64,000 bases of DNA from Photobacterium leiognathi (GTDB lineage: Bacteria > Pseudomonadota > Gammaproteobacteria > Enterobacterales > Vibrionaceae): contig NZ_CP131599.1 in the NCBI RefSeq assembly GCF_030685535.1, positions 744,001-808,000 on the forward strand, given 5' to 3'. The number at the start of each line of letters is the position of its first letter. Position 1 is the stretch's first letter. The notes below the pieces were generated by a model that was not told the DNA's origin, did no database searches, and was given only the letters and a program-made list of their open reading frames with translations. The position numbers and the translations under genes were made by a program. Shown piece after piece: positions 35,135 through 45,054 of the stretch.

Positions 35135-36793
35135 ATGCTCACAATGGCAACAACAGCAACAACTCCGAATAAAGCTATTTTATCTGAACGTATTCAAAAA
35201 CTGATCAAAGGGCTTTCTAATGGCGTTTACGAACGCGAAGAAGTGATAAAGCTGTGTTTGCTAGCTGCATTAGCAGGGGAAAGTGTTTTTCTTTTAGGTC
35301 CTCCTGGTATTGCAAAAAGTTTGATTGCGAAACGTCTTATCCAAGCTTTTGATGACAGTAAATTCTTTGATTACTTGATGACGCGTTTCTCAACGCCGGA
35401 AGAAGTATTCGGTCCTCTATCTATTCAAGAATTAAAAGATAACGGTAAATATGTACGTTTAACTGATGGCTATTTACCGACTGCACAAGTGGTTTTCCTT
35501 GATGAAATTTGGAAAGCTGGTCCTGCTATTCTTAATACCTTATTAACCGTGGTGAACGAGCGCACATTCAAAAACGGCCAAGATGTGCTACCTGTACCAA
35601 TGCGTTTATTGATCACGGCATCTAACGAATTACCAGATGAAGATAGCGGTTTAGACGCCCTATACGATCGTATGTTAGTTCGTGTATTCGTTAACCGTAT
35701 TCAAGAGAAACAAAACTTTAAAGCCATGTTGATGGGCGAAGGCCCTACGTTACAAGAAATCGATCCAAGTCTTACGATTAAAGATGAGGAATACATTAAC
35801 TGGCAACAGCACATTGATGATGTTCAGTTAAGTGAAGCGATTTTTGAGCAAATCTATCAATTGAAATCCATGGTTGAAAATAAAGTGAACCAAGGTGATG
35901 TGATTGATAGCGACAATGAGCTTTACATTTCTGATCGTCGTTGGAAGAAATCAGTACGTTTATTAAAAGCCAGCGCTTTCTTTAATGGTCGAGACGAAAT
36001 TAACCCACTTGATTTATTACTGCTACAAGACTGTTTATGGCATAGCCCAGAATCGCGCAACGTGATCTGTAATATCGTTGATAAGTTTGCCTCTGATTAT
36101 GCATTCAATCAAAAAGAGTCTGCGTTAGATGCCAATGAAGCAGAAACCATCATTAACACTATTAACGATGATGTAGCAGAGAAACTTGCTATTACTTTCA
36201 CCAAAGAAAGCACCATGCGTAAAGAGTGGTTTAAGTATAACTTTGCAACTGCTGCCCGTTTTAATGTTAATAACAATCCACGCATGATCAAATTAGTGAT
36301 GCTGCAACAAAACCCATCTGTTTCTGAGCAAGAGCCGGGAGATAGCCGTTGGGTTTATGTGGATGGTGATGAGTTTGATAAGAAGATCCGCACAGGTAAA
36401 TGTGATATCTACGGTTTTGTTAATAAGAATACTCATCTGTGTCGTTTGCAGTTTGAAATTGATGCGCAAAATCGCTTAACCGTTAAAGACATTGCCAACC
36501 GTGCAGTACTGGTAGGGATTGCGGGTAATAAAGGCATTACCGAAAGCATGCAGCAAACATGGCAGCAAGGTGTAGACAGCGCAATGGCGAAGATTGTGGA
36601 TGCAGAGCATAGCATCATGAAATCTCGCTCACAGTTCCACGGTGCATTACCACATAACTTTATTAATGATTCATTCCCTGCGTTAATTGAACAAAGCATC
36701 AGTGATGCTGCAGATAAAGTGACTGAGCTTAAGGGTTTGGTTGAGAAGAGTGCTTTCCGCATAAGCCATCTTTCTGAATATTTTGCCAAATAG
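35135..36793 (+). CDS. ravA: MoxR-family AAA+ ATPase RavA
   Basis: 552 residues. AAA+ core with Walker A GPPGIAKS (about residue 57) and Walker B VVFLDEIWKAG, then LITASNELP as sensor 1 and a long C-terminal region including the small LARA-like discs. RavA works with ViaA as a chaperone pair, linked in E. coli to respiratory iron-sulfur complexes and aminoglycoside sensitivity. AAGG eight bases before the ATG; an internal ATG three codons later is a possible alternative. The viaA gene follows 76 bases downstream. Confidence 0.93.
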   Translation: MLTMATTATTPNKAILSERIQKLIKGLSNGVYEREEVIKLCLLAALAGESVFLLGPPGIAKSLIAKRLIQAFDDSKFFDYLMTRFSTPEEVFGPLSIQELKDNGKYVRLTDGYLPTAQVVFLDEIWKAGPAILNTLLTVVNERTFKNGQDVLPVPMRLLITASNELPDEDSGLDALYDRMLVRVFVNRIQEKQNFKAMLMGEGPTLQEIDPSLTIKDEEYINWQQHIDDVQLSEAIFEQIYQLKSMVENKVNQGDVIDSDNELYISDRRWKKSVRLLKASAFFNGRDEINPLDLLLLQDCLWHSPESRNVICNIVDKFASDYAFNQKESALDANEAETIINTINDDVAEKLAITFTKESTMRKEWFKYNFATAARFNVNNNPRMIKLVMLQQNPSVSEQEPGDSRWVYVDGDEFDKKIRTGKCDIYGFVNKNTHLCRLQFEIDAQNRLTVKDIANRAVLVGIAGNKGITESMQQTWQQGVDSAMAKIVDAEHSIMKSRSQFHGALPHNFINDSFPALIEQSISDAADKVTELKGLVEKSAFRISHLSEYFAK

Positions 36794-36869
36794 TGTCTGA
36801 TAATCAGTGTGTTTAGAAACAATAGAACAAGCCAAGCTGATATTAGGCATGGAAAGAGGAGAATAGCGT

Positions 36870-38327
36870 ATGCCAGTCTCTGAAGGATTAAACTTTGCAC
36901 TGATGCTCGCTGAGTCGGGCATCATTGACAGTGCCGTGCATGAGGTCATGGTTCGACCGCAATTATTAATGGCAGCAGAGCAAAGTCCCGGCATTAAAAC
37001 CGCCATGAAAAACCAAGTTATGAAATGGCGTGGGCAAATGATCCGGCAAACTGCAAAAGGGACAGTGGAAGAGCGGTTTCATGATGAGATTGAGCTCTAC
37101 CATCAAGCCTGTAAGTGGGATCAAGATTACTTCATCGAACATGCTGATGAGTTGGTTAAAAAGCTCGAAGGGCAATCCTCTTTTTACTTCAAAGCTAAAA
37201 GCCTTGTAGCTAAAGAGCATCAAAAACATAATCCGATGTTCCAACGTTTCTTCTGTAATAAATGGTATGAGTACATTGCTCACGCCTTAACTGAAGCACA
37301 AGAGTCAGAGATAGAAGAACGTAAAGAAGCCTTGCTGAGAGATATGTATCAGCGCATTGAAACCATGAAGCAAATGGAAGAAGTCACTGAAGCTGGTGAT
37401 GAAACCAAAGCAGGGCGCTTATGGGATATGGCAAAAGCCAAGTTGACCCAAACTGACGTTGATGTGATGAAGAAAATAGCCAAGTTTTTGAAAAAGAATA
37501 ACGGCTTACAAGACATTGCAGAGAAGTTAGGGCGAATGGCGAGTGAGGTTGATGATCCCAACAAAGAGCGTGTAAAAGCTGAAGAATTTAAGCTGGTGGA
37601 AGAAGTTAGTGACAATGTCACTGATGATATTGTTGGTATTCATGAAAGTGATGATCTTGCCAAACTGCTACCAAACGAAGCGATGTTCTTAGCGTATCCT
37701 GAGCTTGAAGTGGTGTTTTATAAACACTTAGCCGATAAGCGTTTGATGAACTATCGAATGCAGGGAACTCAACGAAAACTGCGTAAGGTTAAAGCCTTTA
37801 AACGTCAAACCAAGCGTGTTGATCAAGATAAAGGACCATTTATCGTTTGTATTGATGCATCAGGCTCAATGTCGGGTTTTCCTGAGAACTGTGCTAAAGC
37901 CTTAGCTTATGGTTTAATGCAGATTGCGTTAGCTGATGATCGCGATTGCTACGTGATCATGTTCTCTACTCAGCAAATCACTTACGAGCTGACCAAGCAA
38001 GATGGCTTGAGTGAAGTGGTTAACTTCTTATCTTACTCATTCCACGGTGGTACCGATTTGGGCCCTGTGCTGGATCAATCCATTGATTTAATGAGTGATG
38101 GTAAATACAAAAACGCGGATTTAGTGGTGTTATCTGACTTTATTGCACCAAGCCAACCTGATGAAATGCTGACGCGCGTAGAGAAGTTAAAAGCGCAAAA
38201 GAACCGTTTTCATGCGGTGAATTTGTCGAAGTATGGTAATCCAGAACTGCTTGAAATGTTCGATCATTGTTGGTCGTATCATCCATCAAAACTAAGCCAA
38301 TTAGGTAAACTCTTTAAGGTTCGTTAG
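36870..38327 (+). CDS. viaA: VWA-domain partner protein ViaA
   Basis: 485 residues. A helical N-terminal half leads to a C-terminal von Willebrand A domain with a complete MIDAS: CIDASGSMSG (DxSxS), the threonine in GGTDLG and the aspartate in VVLSDF. It binds RavA and stimulates its ATPase. AAGAGGAG precedes the ATG. The pair ends in a terminator. Confidence 0.93.
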   Translation: MPVSEGLNFALMLAESGIIDSAVHEVMVRPQLLMAAEQSPGIKTAMKNQVMKWRGQMIRQTAKGTVEERFHDEIELYHQACKWDQDYFIEHADELVKKLEGQSSFYFKAKSLVAKEHQKHNPMFQRFFCNKWYEYIAHALTEAQESEIEERKEALLRDMYQRIETMKQMEEVTEAGDETKAGRLWDMAKAKLTQTDVDVMKKIAKFLKKNNGLQDIAEKLGRMASEVDDPNKERVKAEEFKLVEEVSDNVTDDIVGIHESDDLAKLLPNEAMFLAYPELEVVFYKHLADKRLMNYRMQGTQRKLRKVKAFKRQTKRVDQDKGPFIVCIDASGSMSGFPENCAKALAYGLMQIALADDRDCYVIMFSTQQITYELTKQDGLSEVVNFLSYSFHGGTDLGPVLDQSIDLMSDGKYKNADLVVLSDFIAPSQPDEMLTRVEKLKAQKNRFHAVNLSKYGNPELLEMFDHCWSYHPSKLSQLGKLFKVR

Positions 38328-38335
38328 AAGTTAAA

Positions 38336-38385
38336 ACGCTATATTTCAAAGTGGTTACTGATTGAAATATAGCGTGATTCTTTTT
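38336..38385 (+). terminator. Terminator after viaA
   Basis: ACGCTATATTTCA (38336-38348) pairs with TGAAATATAGCGT (38363-38375), 13 bp with a 14-base loop, then a T-rich run reaching about 38385. Confidence 0.85.
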
Positions 38386-38388
38386 TAC

Positions 38389-39588
38389 CTACTTGATTTT
38401 AAAATACTCTAACAATGAGTTTCTCCATTCATTGCTTTGTCTAAACTGTAATAACTCACGGTTAATTGACTCTTCATACGGGCTTTTTTCAGTTAAAGCG
38501 ATGCCATAGTTTTGTTTTTCAAACTGGTATGGCAACACGTTAAGTTTTTCGTATTTTCCTTTCTCTTTAGCCATTTTTATGCGGTATTTCACAATCGCAT
38601 CATCACCAACAACAGCGTCTATTTCACCTCTGTCTAATGCATCAAGCATGTCAGGAACAGTGTCATACTGCAAGTGGACGATACTATGACGAGTGAGAAA
38701 TTGAGATGAAGTTGATGCTGTTTTAGCTCCAGTACTGACATTGACTAAATCATGAGGGCTTTTAATGTCATTGCTGATCAAACCAACGGTAAATGTGCTG
38801 GCTAATACCGCAGTAATACTGGCAATAAAAAGTGTGGTAAATACCGCAAGGCAAACGGTTAAAACTCGTCCGGTTAAGGTTTTAAATTCATAGTAATTAA
38901 ATGGCCCTTTGGTGATAAACAGTAAGCCAAGAATAAAGCCTTCAATAAGTTGTGCAGGGCGAGAGCGCATTGAGTAAAGCTTATCGTTAACTCGATGTTC
39001 TAACAGATAGTACAAACCACCGACTAAAGCGGCTGCGGTGAAGAAAATACCAATGATCGTCAGCAAATGTCGGTTGGTAATAATGCTTTTGAACGTATCA
39101 AAATAACCTGCAGATTTCACTACGATAGCCAAGTGAGTTTCATAAAAAGAATGGGAAAAATCGATGATTTCTTCACGCTCAGGGGTTATCGACAAGCAAG
39201 ATAATCCAATATCTACCTCTTTATTAGCAACGGCTTGTAATAACTCTTTCAGTGGGTAATTTTGAAAACGATAGGGTAACTGTAACTTCTCGGCTATTTG
39301 CTGCCACAGTAAGACACTTAATCCGGTGTATTCCCCGAATTGATCTTGCATAACAAAAGGCGGACATAAATAAGTGCCGATGATCAGCTCCTTTTTATTG
39401 CCTTCATTGGTTACTGTGGATTGTATTGTTTGAGGAGGGCTCGCAGTTGTTTGCTCTGTGATTTCTTGTTGTGCTGCCAATGATGAGGATATCCCATAGC
39501 ACAAGCATGTTAACGCCAAAAACAGCTTCAATAGGCGTGAAATAGAATGAGTAGAAAGAGGGAATAGCATTAACGTCTTATTGGACAT
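38389..39588 (-). CDS. Ionotropic glutamate receptor-like ligand-gated channel
   Basis: About 399 residues. After a signal peptide, a type 3 solute-binding domain starts at ELIIGTYLCPPFVMQD, contains SITPEREEIIDFS (ligand-carboxylate arginine) and is split by a channel module: helix LTIIGIFFTAAALVGGLYYL, a re-entrant P-loop region around IEGFILGLLFITKGPF and a second helix VLTVCLAVFTTLFIASITAVLAS. The solute-binding fold then resumes (DLVNVSTGAK, IDAVVGDDAIVKY). This S1-TM-P-TM-S2 order is that of GluR0 and animal iGluRs. The K+ filter TVGYG of GluR0 is absent. ATG at 39588 has AAGGA nine bases upstream. Ligand is likely an amino acid; ion selectivity is unknown. Confidence 0.85.
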   Translation of the reverse strand: MSNKTLMLFPLSTHSISRLLKLFLALTCLCYGISSSLAAQQEITEQTTASPPQTIQSTVTNEGNKKELIIGTYLCPPFVMQDQFGEYTGLSVLLWQQIAEKLQLPYRFQNYPLKELLQAVANKEVDIGLSCLSITPEREEIIDFSHSFYETHLAIVVKSAGYFDTFKSIITNRHLLTIIGIFFTAAALVGGLYYLLEHRVNDKLYSMRSRPAQLIEGFILGLLFITKGPFNYYEFKTLTGRVLTVCLAVFTTLFIASITAVLASTFTVGLISNDIKSPHDLVNVSTGAKTASTSSQFLTRHSIVHLQYDTVPDMLDALDRGEIDAVVGDDAIVKYRIKMAKEKGKYEKLNVLPYQFEKQNYGIALTEKSPYEESINRELLQFRQSNEWRNSLLEYFKIK

Positions 39589-39757
39589 AGATCTATCCTT
39601 ATTGTTTTTATTATTAAGTATAAGTCGTATCTTTGTATGCTGCTTTAGGTAATAAATACTAATGATTGTGATGCTTATCAATGAGTTGTGTTTTTCTTAT
39701 GAATTAACTAAAAAGTGGAGATAACTTGGATTAATTATATTTATTGAGAACATTTAT

Positions 39758-40315
39758 ATGGACGAAAGTAAACCTACTTCATCAACAGCTAAAAGTTTTC
39801 CCTCATTACTTGAAAGTGTTGTTGATATGAAATTCCTAATTTTACTATTTTGCTTTGTTGTGTATGTAGATTTGTGGTTAGTCGCTAATCATTTAGATCC
39901 TAGAGATATGTCAATTATCGATGCATATTCAGCTTTATTATCTATACCTATTTTTCAGGTTTTCTTGTTTTTAGGTTCATACTCATTATTAATGATCGTT
40001 GGTATACCAATAATTCGAAGTGGAATTTTATTGTTCCGTTTACATGTACTTGATAGTTATACCATTAATAATTTAACTAAAGAGGAGAGTAAGTTATCAG
40101 ATTGGGCTATGGGGTTTGTTTGTTTTTCTTCTTATAGTGTAATTGATAGCTTATTTATGAGCTCAGATAAATATAAAGGTCTCGTTTATTATATTTTCAG
40201 CTTTAATTCTTCTCACGGTATTTTGAATCTTTTATTTAAAGCTAGCATTGTGATCTTTTGGTTTTATTGTTTATCTCTTGCTTTGAAAGCGGATGATTTT
40301 GAACTTGAAGATTGA
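39758..40315 (+). CDS. Membrane protein, unknown (possibly YqhA/UPF0114-like)
   Basis: 185 residues, four hydrophobic helices (about 27-46, 63-88, 130-150, 158-178) with short acidic ends. Very AT-rich codon use compared with its neighbours. The MKFLILLF...LFLGSYSLLMIVGI pattern is faintly like UPF0114 proteins. Ribosome site is weak. No function assigned. Confidence 0.55.
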   Translation: MDESKPTSSTAKSFPSLLESVVDMKFLILLFCFVVYVDLWLVANHLDPRDMSIIDAYSALLSIPIFQVFLFLGSYSLLMIVGIPIIRSGILLFRLHVLDSYTINNLTKEESKLSDWAMGFVCFSSYSVIDSLFMSSDKYKGLVYYIFSFNSSHGILNLLFKASIVIFWFYCLSLALKADDFELED

Positions 40316-40458
40316 GTCTTTCTTGATAAACCACATCGTTCTTTCTGTATTTTAAGAAAACTAAATCTCCTTATAGCTCGTATAGTTAAAGTGTTAACTG
40401 TTCTTTGTATCAGTATTAATAGTTTCAGCTTTTATTCATTACAGTGGTGGGTGAAGCG

Positions 40459-41880
40459 ATGAAAACGATTATTCGATTCTTATTTATGTGCGTCATGCTT
40501 TTGGGTTTTAGTGTGGTTGCTCAAACACAACAAGAGGTGTGGGTGATTGGCATTAAAGGCGGGATTGGTCCTGCCACCAGCGATTATGTCACCCGAGAAA
40601 TTAGCGAAGCACAAAACAACAATGCAGCGATGATCATCTTGCAGGTTGATACTCCAGGCGGGCTTGATACCTCGATGAGGCAAATCATTCAGGCGATAAC
40701 AGTCTCACCAGTACCCATTGCTACATGGGTTGGTCCTGCAGGTTCAAGAGCCGCCAGTGCCGGAACTTATATTCTGCTAGCAAGCCATATAGCGACGATG
40801 GCTGATGGTACAAACTTAGGTGCTGCGACACCTGTTTCTATTGGTGGCGGTAAAGCAGGTAGTAATCCTTTGTCAGGAAATGATGAAGAAAAGCCAACCG
40901 ATACTTCTGATAACACTCAAAATAAACAACCAGACAGCGAAGAGAAGCAAAATAGCGCTGAAAACGATAAAGCGCCAACAGCTGAAACAAACAGTTCATC
41001 AGCCATGGAAAGCAAAGTCATTAATGATGCTGCGGCTTATATTGAAAGCTTAGCGAAGTTACACAATCGTAATCCTGAATGGGCAATTAAAGCAGTACGA
41101 GAGGCTGCCAGTATTGATGCACAGACCGCACTAAAAGAAAACGTGATTGATTTTATCGCTCAAAACCGAGAACAAGTGATAGAGAAAGCCAACGGCAGAA
41201 TGGTCAAGCTCAATGGTGTTGAAACACCGATTGAATTGACTAACGTGAGCTTTATTGAGCGTGAACAAGACTGGCGATTCAAATTACTCTCAGTGCTCAC
41301 CAACCCTAATGTTGCTTACATCTTAATGTTAATTGGTATGTACGGCTTACTACTTGAATTTTATAGTCCAGGTGTTGGTTTGCCCGGTGTATTAGGTGGA
41401 ATTTGCTTTGTATTAGCGATGTATTCAATGCAAATGTTGCCAATCAGCTATGCAGGATTAGCACTTATTATTCTTGGTGTCATGTTAATGGTAGCGGAAG
41501 CCTTTAGTCCAAGTTTCGGTATTTTAGGGCTTGGTGGCATCGCCTCATTTGCACTGGGATCGGTGATGTTAATGGATACCGATTTACCCGGTTATCAAAT
41601 TGCAGCACCGTTAATTATTGGCTTTACCGTTGTCTCTGCGCTATTTTTCTTTGTCATTATTGCCATGTTGGTTAAATCTCGTAAACGACCTGTCACTACA
41701 GGTATCAATACCTTAATAGGTCAACAAGCCACAGTGATGTATGTCGATAATGAAGCGGGTAAATACCATGTTTTTGTTGCGGGTGAAATGTGGCAAGCTA
41801 CCAGTACAGGTGTTTTTCATAAGGGAGATAAGGTGATAGTAACGGGAGTCAGAGGCTTATGGCTTGAAATTGATCCTTAA
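40459..41880 (+). CDS. NfeD-family membrane serine protease (ClpP-class)
   Basis: About 473 residues. Signal/anchor at the N-terminus, then a ClpP-like protease domain with catalytic serine in SRAASAGTYIL and lysine in SKVINDAAAYIE, a membrane domain of four or five helices and a C-terminal OB-fold NfeD domain (GQQATVMYVDNEAG to the end). Between the serine and lysine segments there is a low-complexity acidic insert of about 50 residues rich in N, E, K, D, S. Homologues cleave stomatin C-termini. The ATG at 40459 is chosen over an upstream GTG at 40444. The stomatin-like gene follows after 37 bases. Confidence 0.88.
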   Translation: MKTIIRFLFMCVMLLGFSVVAQTQQEVWVIGIKGGIGPATSDYVTREISEAQNNNAAMIILQVDTPGGLDTSMRQIIQAITVSPVPIATWVGPAGSRAASAGTYILLASHIATMADGTNLGAATPVSIGGGKAGSNPLSGNDEEKPTDTSDNTQNKQPDSEEKQNSAENDKAPTAETNSSSAMESKVINDAAAYIESLAKLHNRNPEWAIKAVREAASIDAQTALKENVIDFIAQNREQVIEKANGRMVKLNGVETPIELTNVSFIEREQDWRFKLLSVLTNPNVAYILMLIGMYGLLLEFYSPGVGLPGVLGGICFVLAMYSMQMLPISYAGLALIILGVMLMVAEAFSPSFGILGLGGIASFALGSVMLMDTDLPGYQIAAPLIIGFTVVSALFFFVIIAMLVKSRKRPVTTGINTLIGQQATVMYVDNEAGKYHVFVAGEMWQATSTGVFHKGDKVIVTGVRGLWLEIDP

Positions 41881-41917
41881 TCTATAGAGCTATTTAATAC
41901 GCTTAAAGGAGATAAGT

Positions 41918-42733
41918 ATGATCACTTATTCACTTGCTATCATCGTTGTTTTAGTGGTGGCGTTGATCTTCAGCATGTTCAAGATTTTGCGGGAATATGA
42001 AAGAGCCGTGGTATTTTTGCTTGGGCGTTTTTATGAGGTCAAAGGACCGGGTCTAGTTATCATTGTGCCGATCATTCAACAAATGGTGCGTGTTGATTTA
42101 CGTACCATTGTGCTTGATGTTCCTACCCAAGATTTGATCACTAAAGATAACGTGTCAGTTCATGTTAATGCTGTGGTCTATTTTAAAGTGGTTGATCCAA
42201 AGATGGCGATCAACAATGTTGAGAACTATCTAGAAGCAACAAGCCAGCTATCTCAAACCACCTTACGCTCAGTGCTTGGGCAACATGAGCTTGATGAATT
42301 ATTGTCTGCCCGTGAAGAGTTAAACCGTGATTTACAAGGGATCTTAGATCAGCATACGGATAATTGGGGTATTAAAATCGCCAATGTGGAAATCAAACAT
42401 GTTGATCTCGATGATAGTATGGTACGAGCGCTAGCAAGACAAGCCGAAGCCGAGCGTTCTCGTCGAGCCAAAGTTATTCATGCAACAGATGAGCTTGAAG
42501 CTTCCGCTAAACTGCAAGAAGCCGCCAGAGAGCTAAACAAATCACCGAATGCTATTCAGTTACGTTATTTCCAAACCCTGACGGAAGTGGCAAACGAGCG
42601 AACATCCACTATAGTGTTCCCATTACCGATTAATTTGATTGATAAGTTAAGCGGAGACGATATGGTAGAAATGGCGAAATTAAAGGTGCAGCAAGAAGTA
42701 AATAAGCACAATGACAGCAAAAGCGACCAATAA
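41918..42733 (+). CDS. Slipin, stomatin/SPFH-domain protein
   Basis: 271 residues. One N-terminal membrane helix then an SPFH domain ([39 protein letters not shown]) and a coiled-coil stretch ([15 protein letters not shown]) ending near EVNKHNDSK. Partners of NfeD proteases in membrane microdomain or quality-control roles. AAAGGAG precedes the ATG. Same operon as nfeD. Confidence 0.92.
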   Translation: MITYSLAIIVVLVVALIFSMFKILREYERAVVFLLGRFYEVKGPGLVIIVPIIQQMVRVDLRTIVLDVPTQDLITKDNVSVHVNAVVYFKVVDPKMAINNVENYLEATSQLSQTTLRSVLGQHELDELLSAREELNRDLQGILDQHTDNWGIKIANVEIKHVDLDDSMVRALARQAEAERSRRAKVIHATDELEASAKLQEAARELNKSPNAIQLRYFQTLTEVANERTSTIVFPLPINLIDKLSGDDMVEMAKLKVQQEVNKHNDSKSDQ

Positions 42734-42847
42734 AAGACATGAACCGTGGGTAATTTAGCCAGTTAATACCTTAAATGCTAAGTATATGACGCATAACCAT
42801 GTACAATGCTGCGCTCTGATAAGATCCATTCTGCGAGTAGCAAAAAG

Positions 42848-43849
42848 ATGAGCCAAAAGAAAAACGCACAGCCTAAAAAAGGTTTACACCCACGTAACCC
42901 ACATCGTGAGCGTTATGACTTTGCCAAGTTAATTCAATCGACACCAGAATTAGCTCAGTATGTTAGCGAAAATCCTTATGGTGATCTTTCTGTTAATTTC
43001 TCAGATCCTGCAGCAGTTAAAGCACTAAACAAAGCTTTATTGAGCCATTTCTATAAGGTGAATTACTGGGATATTCCAGCAGGTTTCTTATGCCCGCCAA
43101 TTCCTGGTCGTGCAGACTACTTACACTACATTGCAGATTTACTGGCTGAATCTAATGACAACACTATCCCACAAGGTAAAGGTGTCCGTGGTTTAGATGT
43201 GGGTGTTGGTGCGAACTGTGTGTACCCAATTATTGGTCATCGTATATATGGTTGGCAGTTTGTTGGTGCAGATATTGATCCTATTTCGATTAAATCAGCT
43301 AAATTCATCGCTGATGCGAACCCAAGCCTCAAAGGCAATATCAAACTACGTTTACAGAAAAATGCAGATAACATTTTCACAGGCATGATCAATGCGGATG
43401 AAGTGTTTGATTTTACGCTTTGTAATCCACCATTCCACGCATCGTTAGAAGAAGCGACAGCAGGTTCAGAGCGTAAAGTACGTAATTTGGCAGCTAATGC
43501 TAATAAGAAACAAAAGCCACGCCAAACTAACTTTAATGCGCAAACTAAGCCCGTATTAAACTTTGGTGGTCAAAAAGCCGAGCTTTGGTGTCCGGGTGGT
43601 GAAGCGGCATTTATTCAAAAAATGATCAAACAAAGTGCTGAAAAAGCAGGGCAATGTTTCTGGTTTACAACGTTAGTTTCTAAAAAAGAAAACCTGCCTG
43701 AAATTTACCAACAGCTACAAAAAGCGAAAGCTGTGGATGTAAAAACGATTGAAATGTCACAAGGTCAGAAGATTTCTCGCATCGTTGCGTGGACGTTTTT
43801 AACTGAAGAACAACAGCAAGAGTGGCGTCAAGAACGTTGGTCTAACTAA
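42848..43849 (+). CDS. rlmF: 23S rRNA adenine-1618 N6-methyltransferase
   Basis: About 333 residues from the ATG at 42848 ([25 protein letters not shown]); an upstream in-frame ATG at 42806 would add 14 residues. The SAM site is [13 protein letters not shown] and the catalytic motif is NPPFH in [11 protein letters not shown], both as in RlmF/YbiN. It modifies A1618 of 23S rRNA. A small hairpin with T run follows about 30 bases after the stop. Confidence 0.94.
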   Translation: MSQKKNAQPKKGLHPRNPHRERYDFAKLIQSTPELAQYVSENPYGDLSVNFSDPAAVKALNKALLSHFYKVNYWDIPAGFLCPPIPGRADYLHYIADLLAESNDNTIPQGKGVRGLDVGVGANCVYPIIGHRIYGWQFVGADIDPISIKSAKFIADANPSLKGNIKLRLQKNADNIFTGMINADEVFDFTLCNPPFHASLEEATAGSERKVRNLAANANKKQKPRQTNFNAQTKPVLNFGGQKAELWCPGGEAAFIQKMIKQSAEKAGQCFWFTTLVSKKENLPEIYQQLQKAKAVDVKTIEMSQGQKISRIVAWTFLTEEQQQEWRQERWSN

Positions 43850-43963
43850 CTGATAGTTAAATACTATATTTGAATTAAGCGGCTATTATCGTCGCTTTTT
43901 TTATGCCTGTAATTTGGTGTGATACACCTCTCAATTTTTATTCACCAAGTCCAAAATCCGAAG

Positions 43964-43989
43964 TTGTACATAATTTTAATCTTGTACAA
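43964..43989. promoter_or_regulatory. MlrA/BluR-type MerR operator 1: TTGTACA-N12-TGTACAA
   Basis: TTGTACA (43964-43970), a 12-base spacer and TGTACAA (43983-43989). This is exactly the spacing and half-site I recall for E. coli MlrA (AAAATTGTACA-12N-TGTACAATTTT). It overlaps the presumed -35 element of the downstream gene cluster. Confidence 0.85.
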
Positions 43990-44010
43990 CTTTAAATTAT
44001 TGTCTACAGT
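43982..44010 (+). promoter_or_regulatory. Candidate promoter of the photolyase/lipid cluster
   Basis: TTGTAC (43982-43987) and TACAGT (44005-44010) are spaced by 17 bases. Both hexamers are imperfect. Placed so, operator 1 covers the -35 and operator 2 covers the start site, which fits repression by a MerR-type protein. Confidence 0.45.
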
Positions 44011-44012
44011 AA

Positions 44013-44038
44013 TTGTACAAGGTTAAGAAGTTGTACAA
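44013..44038. promoter_or_regulatory. MlrA/BluR-type MerR operator 2: TTGTACA-N12-TGTACAA
   Basis: TTGTACA (44013-44019), 12 bases, TGTACAA (44032-44038). It is identical in both half-sites to operator 1 and centred 49 bases downstream of it. It ends three bases before the TTGGAGG ribosome site. Confidence 0.85.
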
Positions 44039-44051
44039 GTTTGGAGGCGTT

Positions 44052-44999
44052 ATGGGCATTCCTGTTGGTATTAGTGCATGTGTATTAGGTGAAAAAGTTC
44101 GCTTTGATGGTGGACATAAACGTAATCGTTTTGTGGCTGAAGATCTAAGCGAGTATTTCGATTTTAGAGCTGTTTGTCCTGAAATGGCGATTGGGATGCC
44201 TGTTCCTCGTCCTGTGATTAGATTGCAAGATAACGGTATTGAAGTACGTCTTGTTGATAGCAAAGATGACAGTATCGATCATACCGAGAAAATGAAGGCA
44301 TTTGCTGATGCGATTATTCCTAGCTTTGAGTGGTTACGTGGCTATGTGGTATGTGCTAAATCACCTTCTTGCGGCATGGAACGTGTGAAATTGTATTTAA
44401 AAAATGGTAACTCAGTACCGGGTGGTTCAGTTGGTATTTATACTCAGCAACTAATGGAATCCATGCCGTGGTTACCAGTCGAAGAAGATGGACGTTTATG
44501 TGATCCGGTATTACGTGAAAACTTCATTTTCCGCGTATATGCTCTTGATGATTTATATCGCTCAGTAGAAGGTGGTATCACCCGTGACAAAATCATCAAA
44601 TTCCATTCTCGCTATAAACTTTGCCTTATGGCACATCATCAAGCCTCTTACCGAGAGTTAGGGCGTCTAGTTTCTAAAATCCACGAATGGGATGATCTGG
44701 TTGAGTTCTTCTTAACTTATCGTCAGCAATTTATGGATGCGTTGAAGAAACGCGCAAGCCGTAAAAACAACACTAATGTGTTAATGCACATTCAAGGTTA
44801 CTTTAAACGTGATTTAGACAAGCAACAAAAAGCCGAACTGCGTGATGTGATCATGCGTTATCGTGAAGGTTTGTTACCACTTGTTGCACCATTAACCTTG
44901 ATTAATCATCATCTTACAGTAAACCCTGATGAGTATTTATCGCAGCAAGCGTACTTAGCACCATACCCTGAAAAACTACTATTGCGTTATTCATTATAA
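44052..44999 (+). CDS. YbgA-like protein: DUF523 plus DUF1722
   Basis: About 315 residues. The first half (IPVGISACVLGEKVRFDGGHKR, ICPEM-like CPEMAIGMPVPR and CAKSPSCGMERVK) is DUF523 with conserved cysteines, possibly metal-binding. The second half (KFHSRYKLCLMAHHQASYRELGRLV) is DUF1722. In E. coli ybgA sits directly upstream of phr, matching the association here. I start it at 44052 because TTGGAGG lies just before; an in-frame ATG at 44013 falls inside operator 2. First gene of the putative photolyase operon. Biochemical role unknown. Confidence 0.88.
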   Translation: MGIPVGISACVLGEKVRFDGGHKRNRFVAEDLSEYFDFRAVCPEMAIGMPVPRPVIRLQDNGIEVRLVDSKDDSIDHTEKMKAFADAIIPSFEWLRGYVVCAKSPSCGMERVKLYLKNGNSVPGGSVGIYTQQLMESMPWLPVEEDGRLCDPVLRENFIFRVYALDDLYRSVEGGITRDKIIKFHSRYKLCLMAHHQASYRELGRLVSKIHEWDDLVEFFLTYRQQFMDALKKRASRKNNTNVLMHIQGYFKRDLDKQQKAELRDVIMRYREGLLPLVAPLTLINHHLTVNPDEYLSQQAYLAPYPEKLLLRYSL

Positions 45000-45054
45000 G
45001 GCAATTGTAAGAGCAAATGATGGTGGTGAATTTAGCAAGTCGATAGAGGTCATC

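Noticed and set aside
42800..42806. TGTACAA half-site upstream of rlmF as another MerR operator
   Set aside because: No partner half-site 12 bases away; a single 7-mer is expected by chance.
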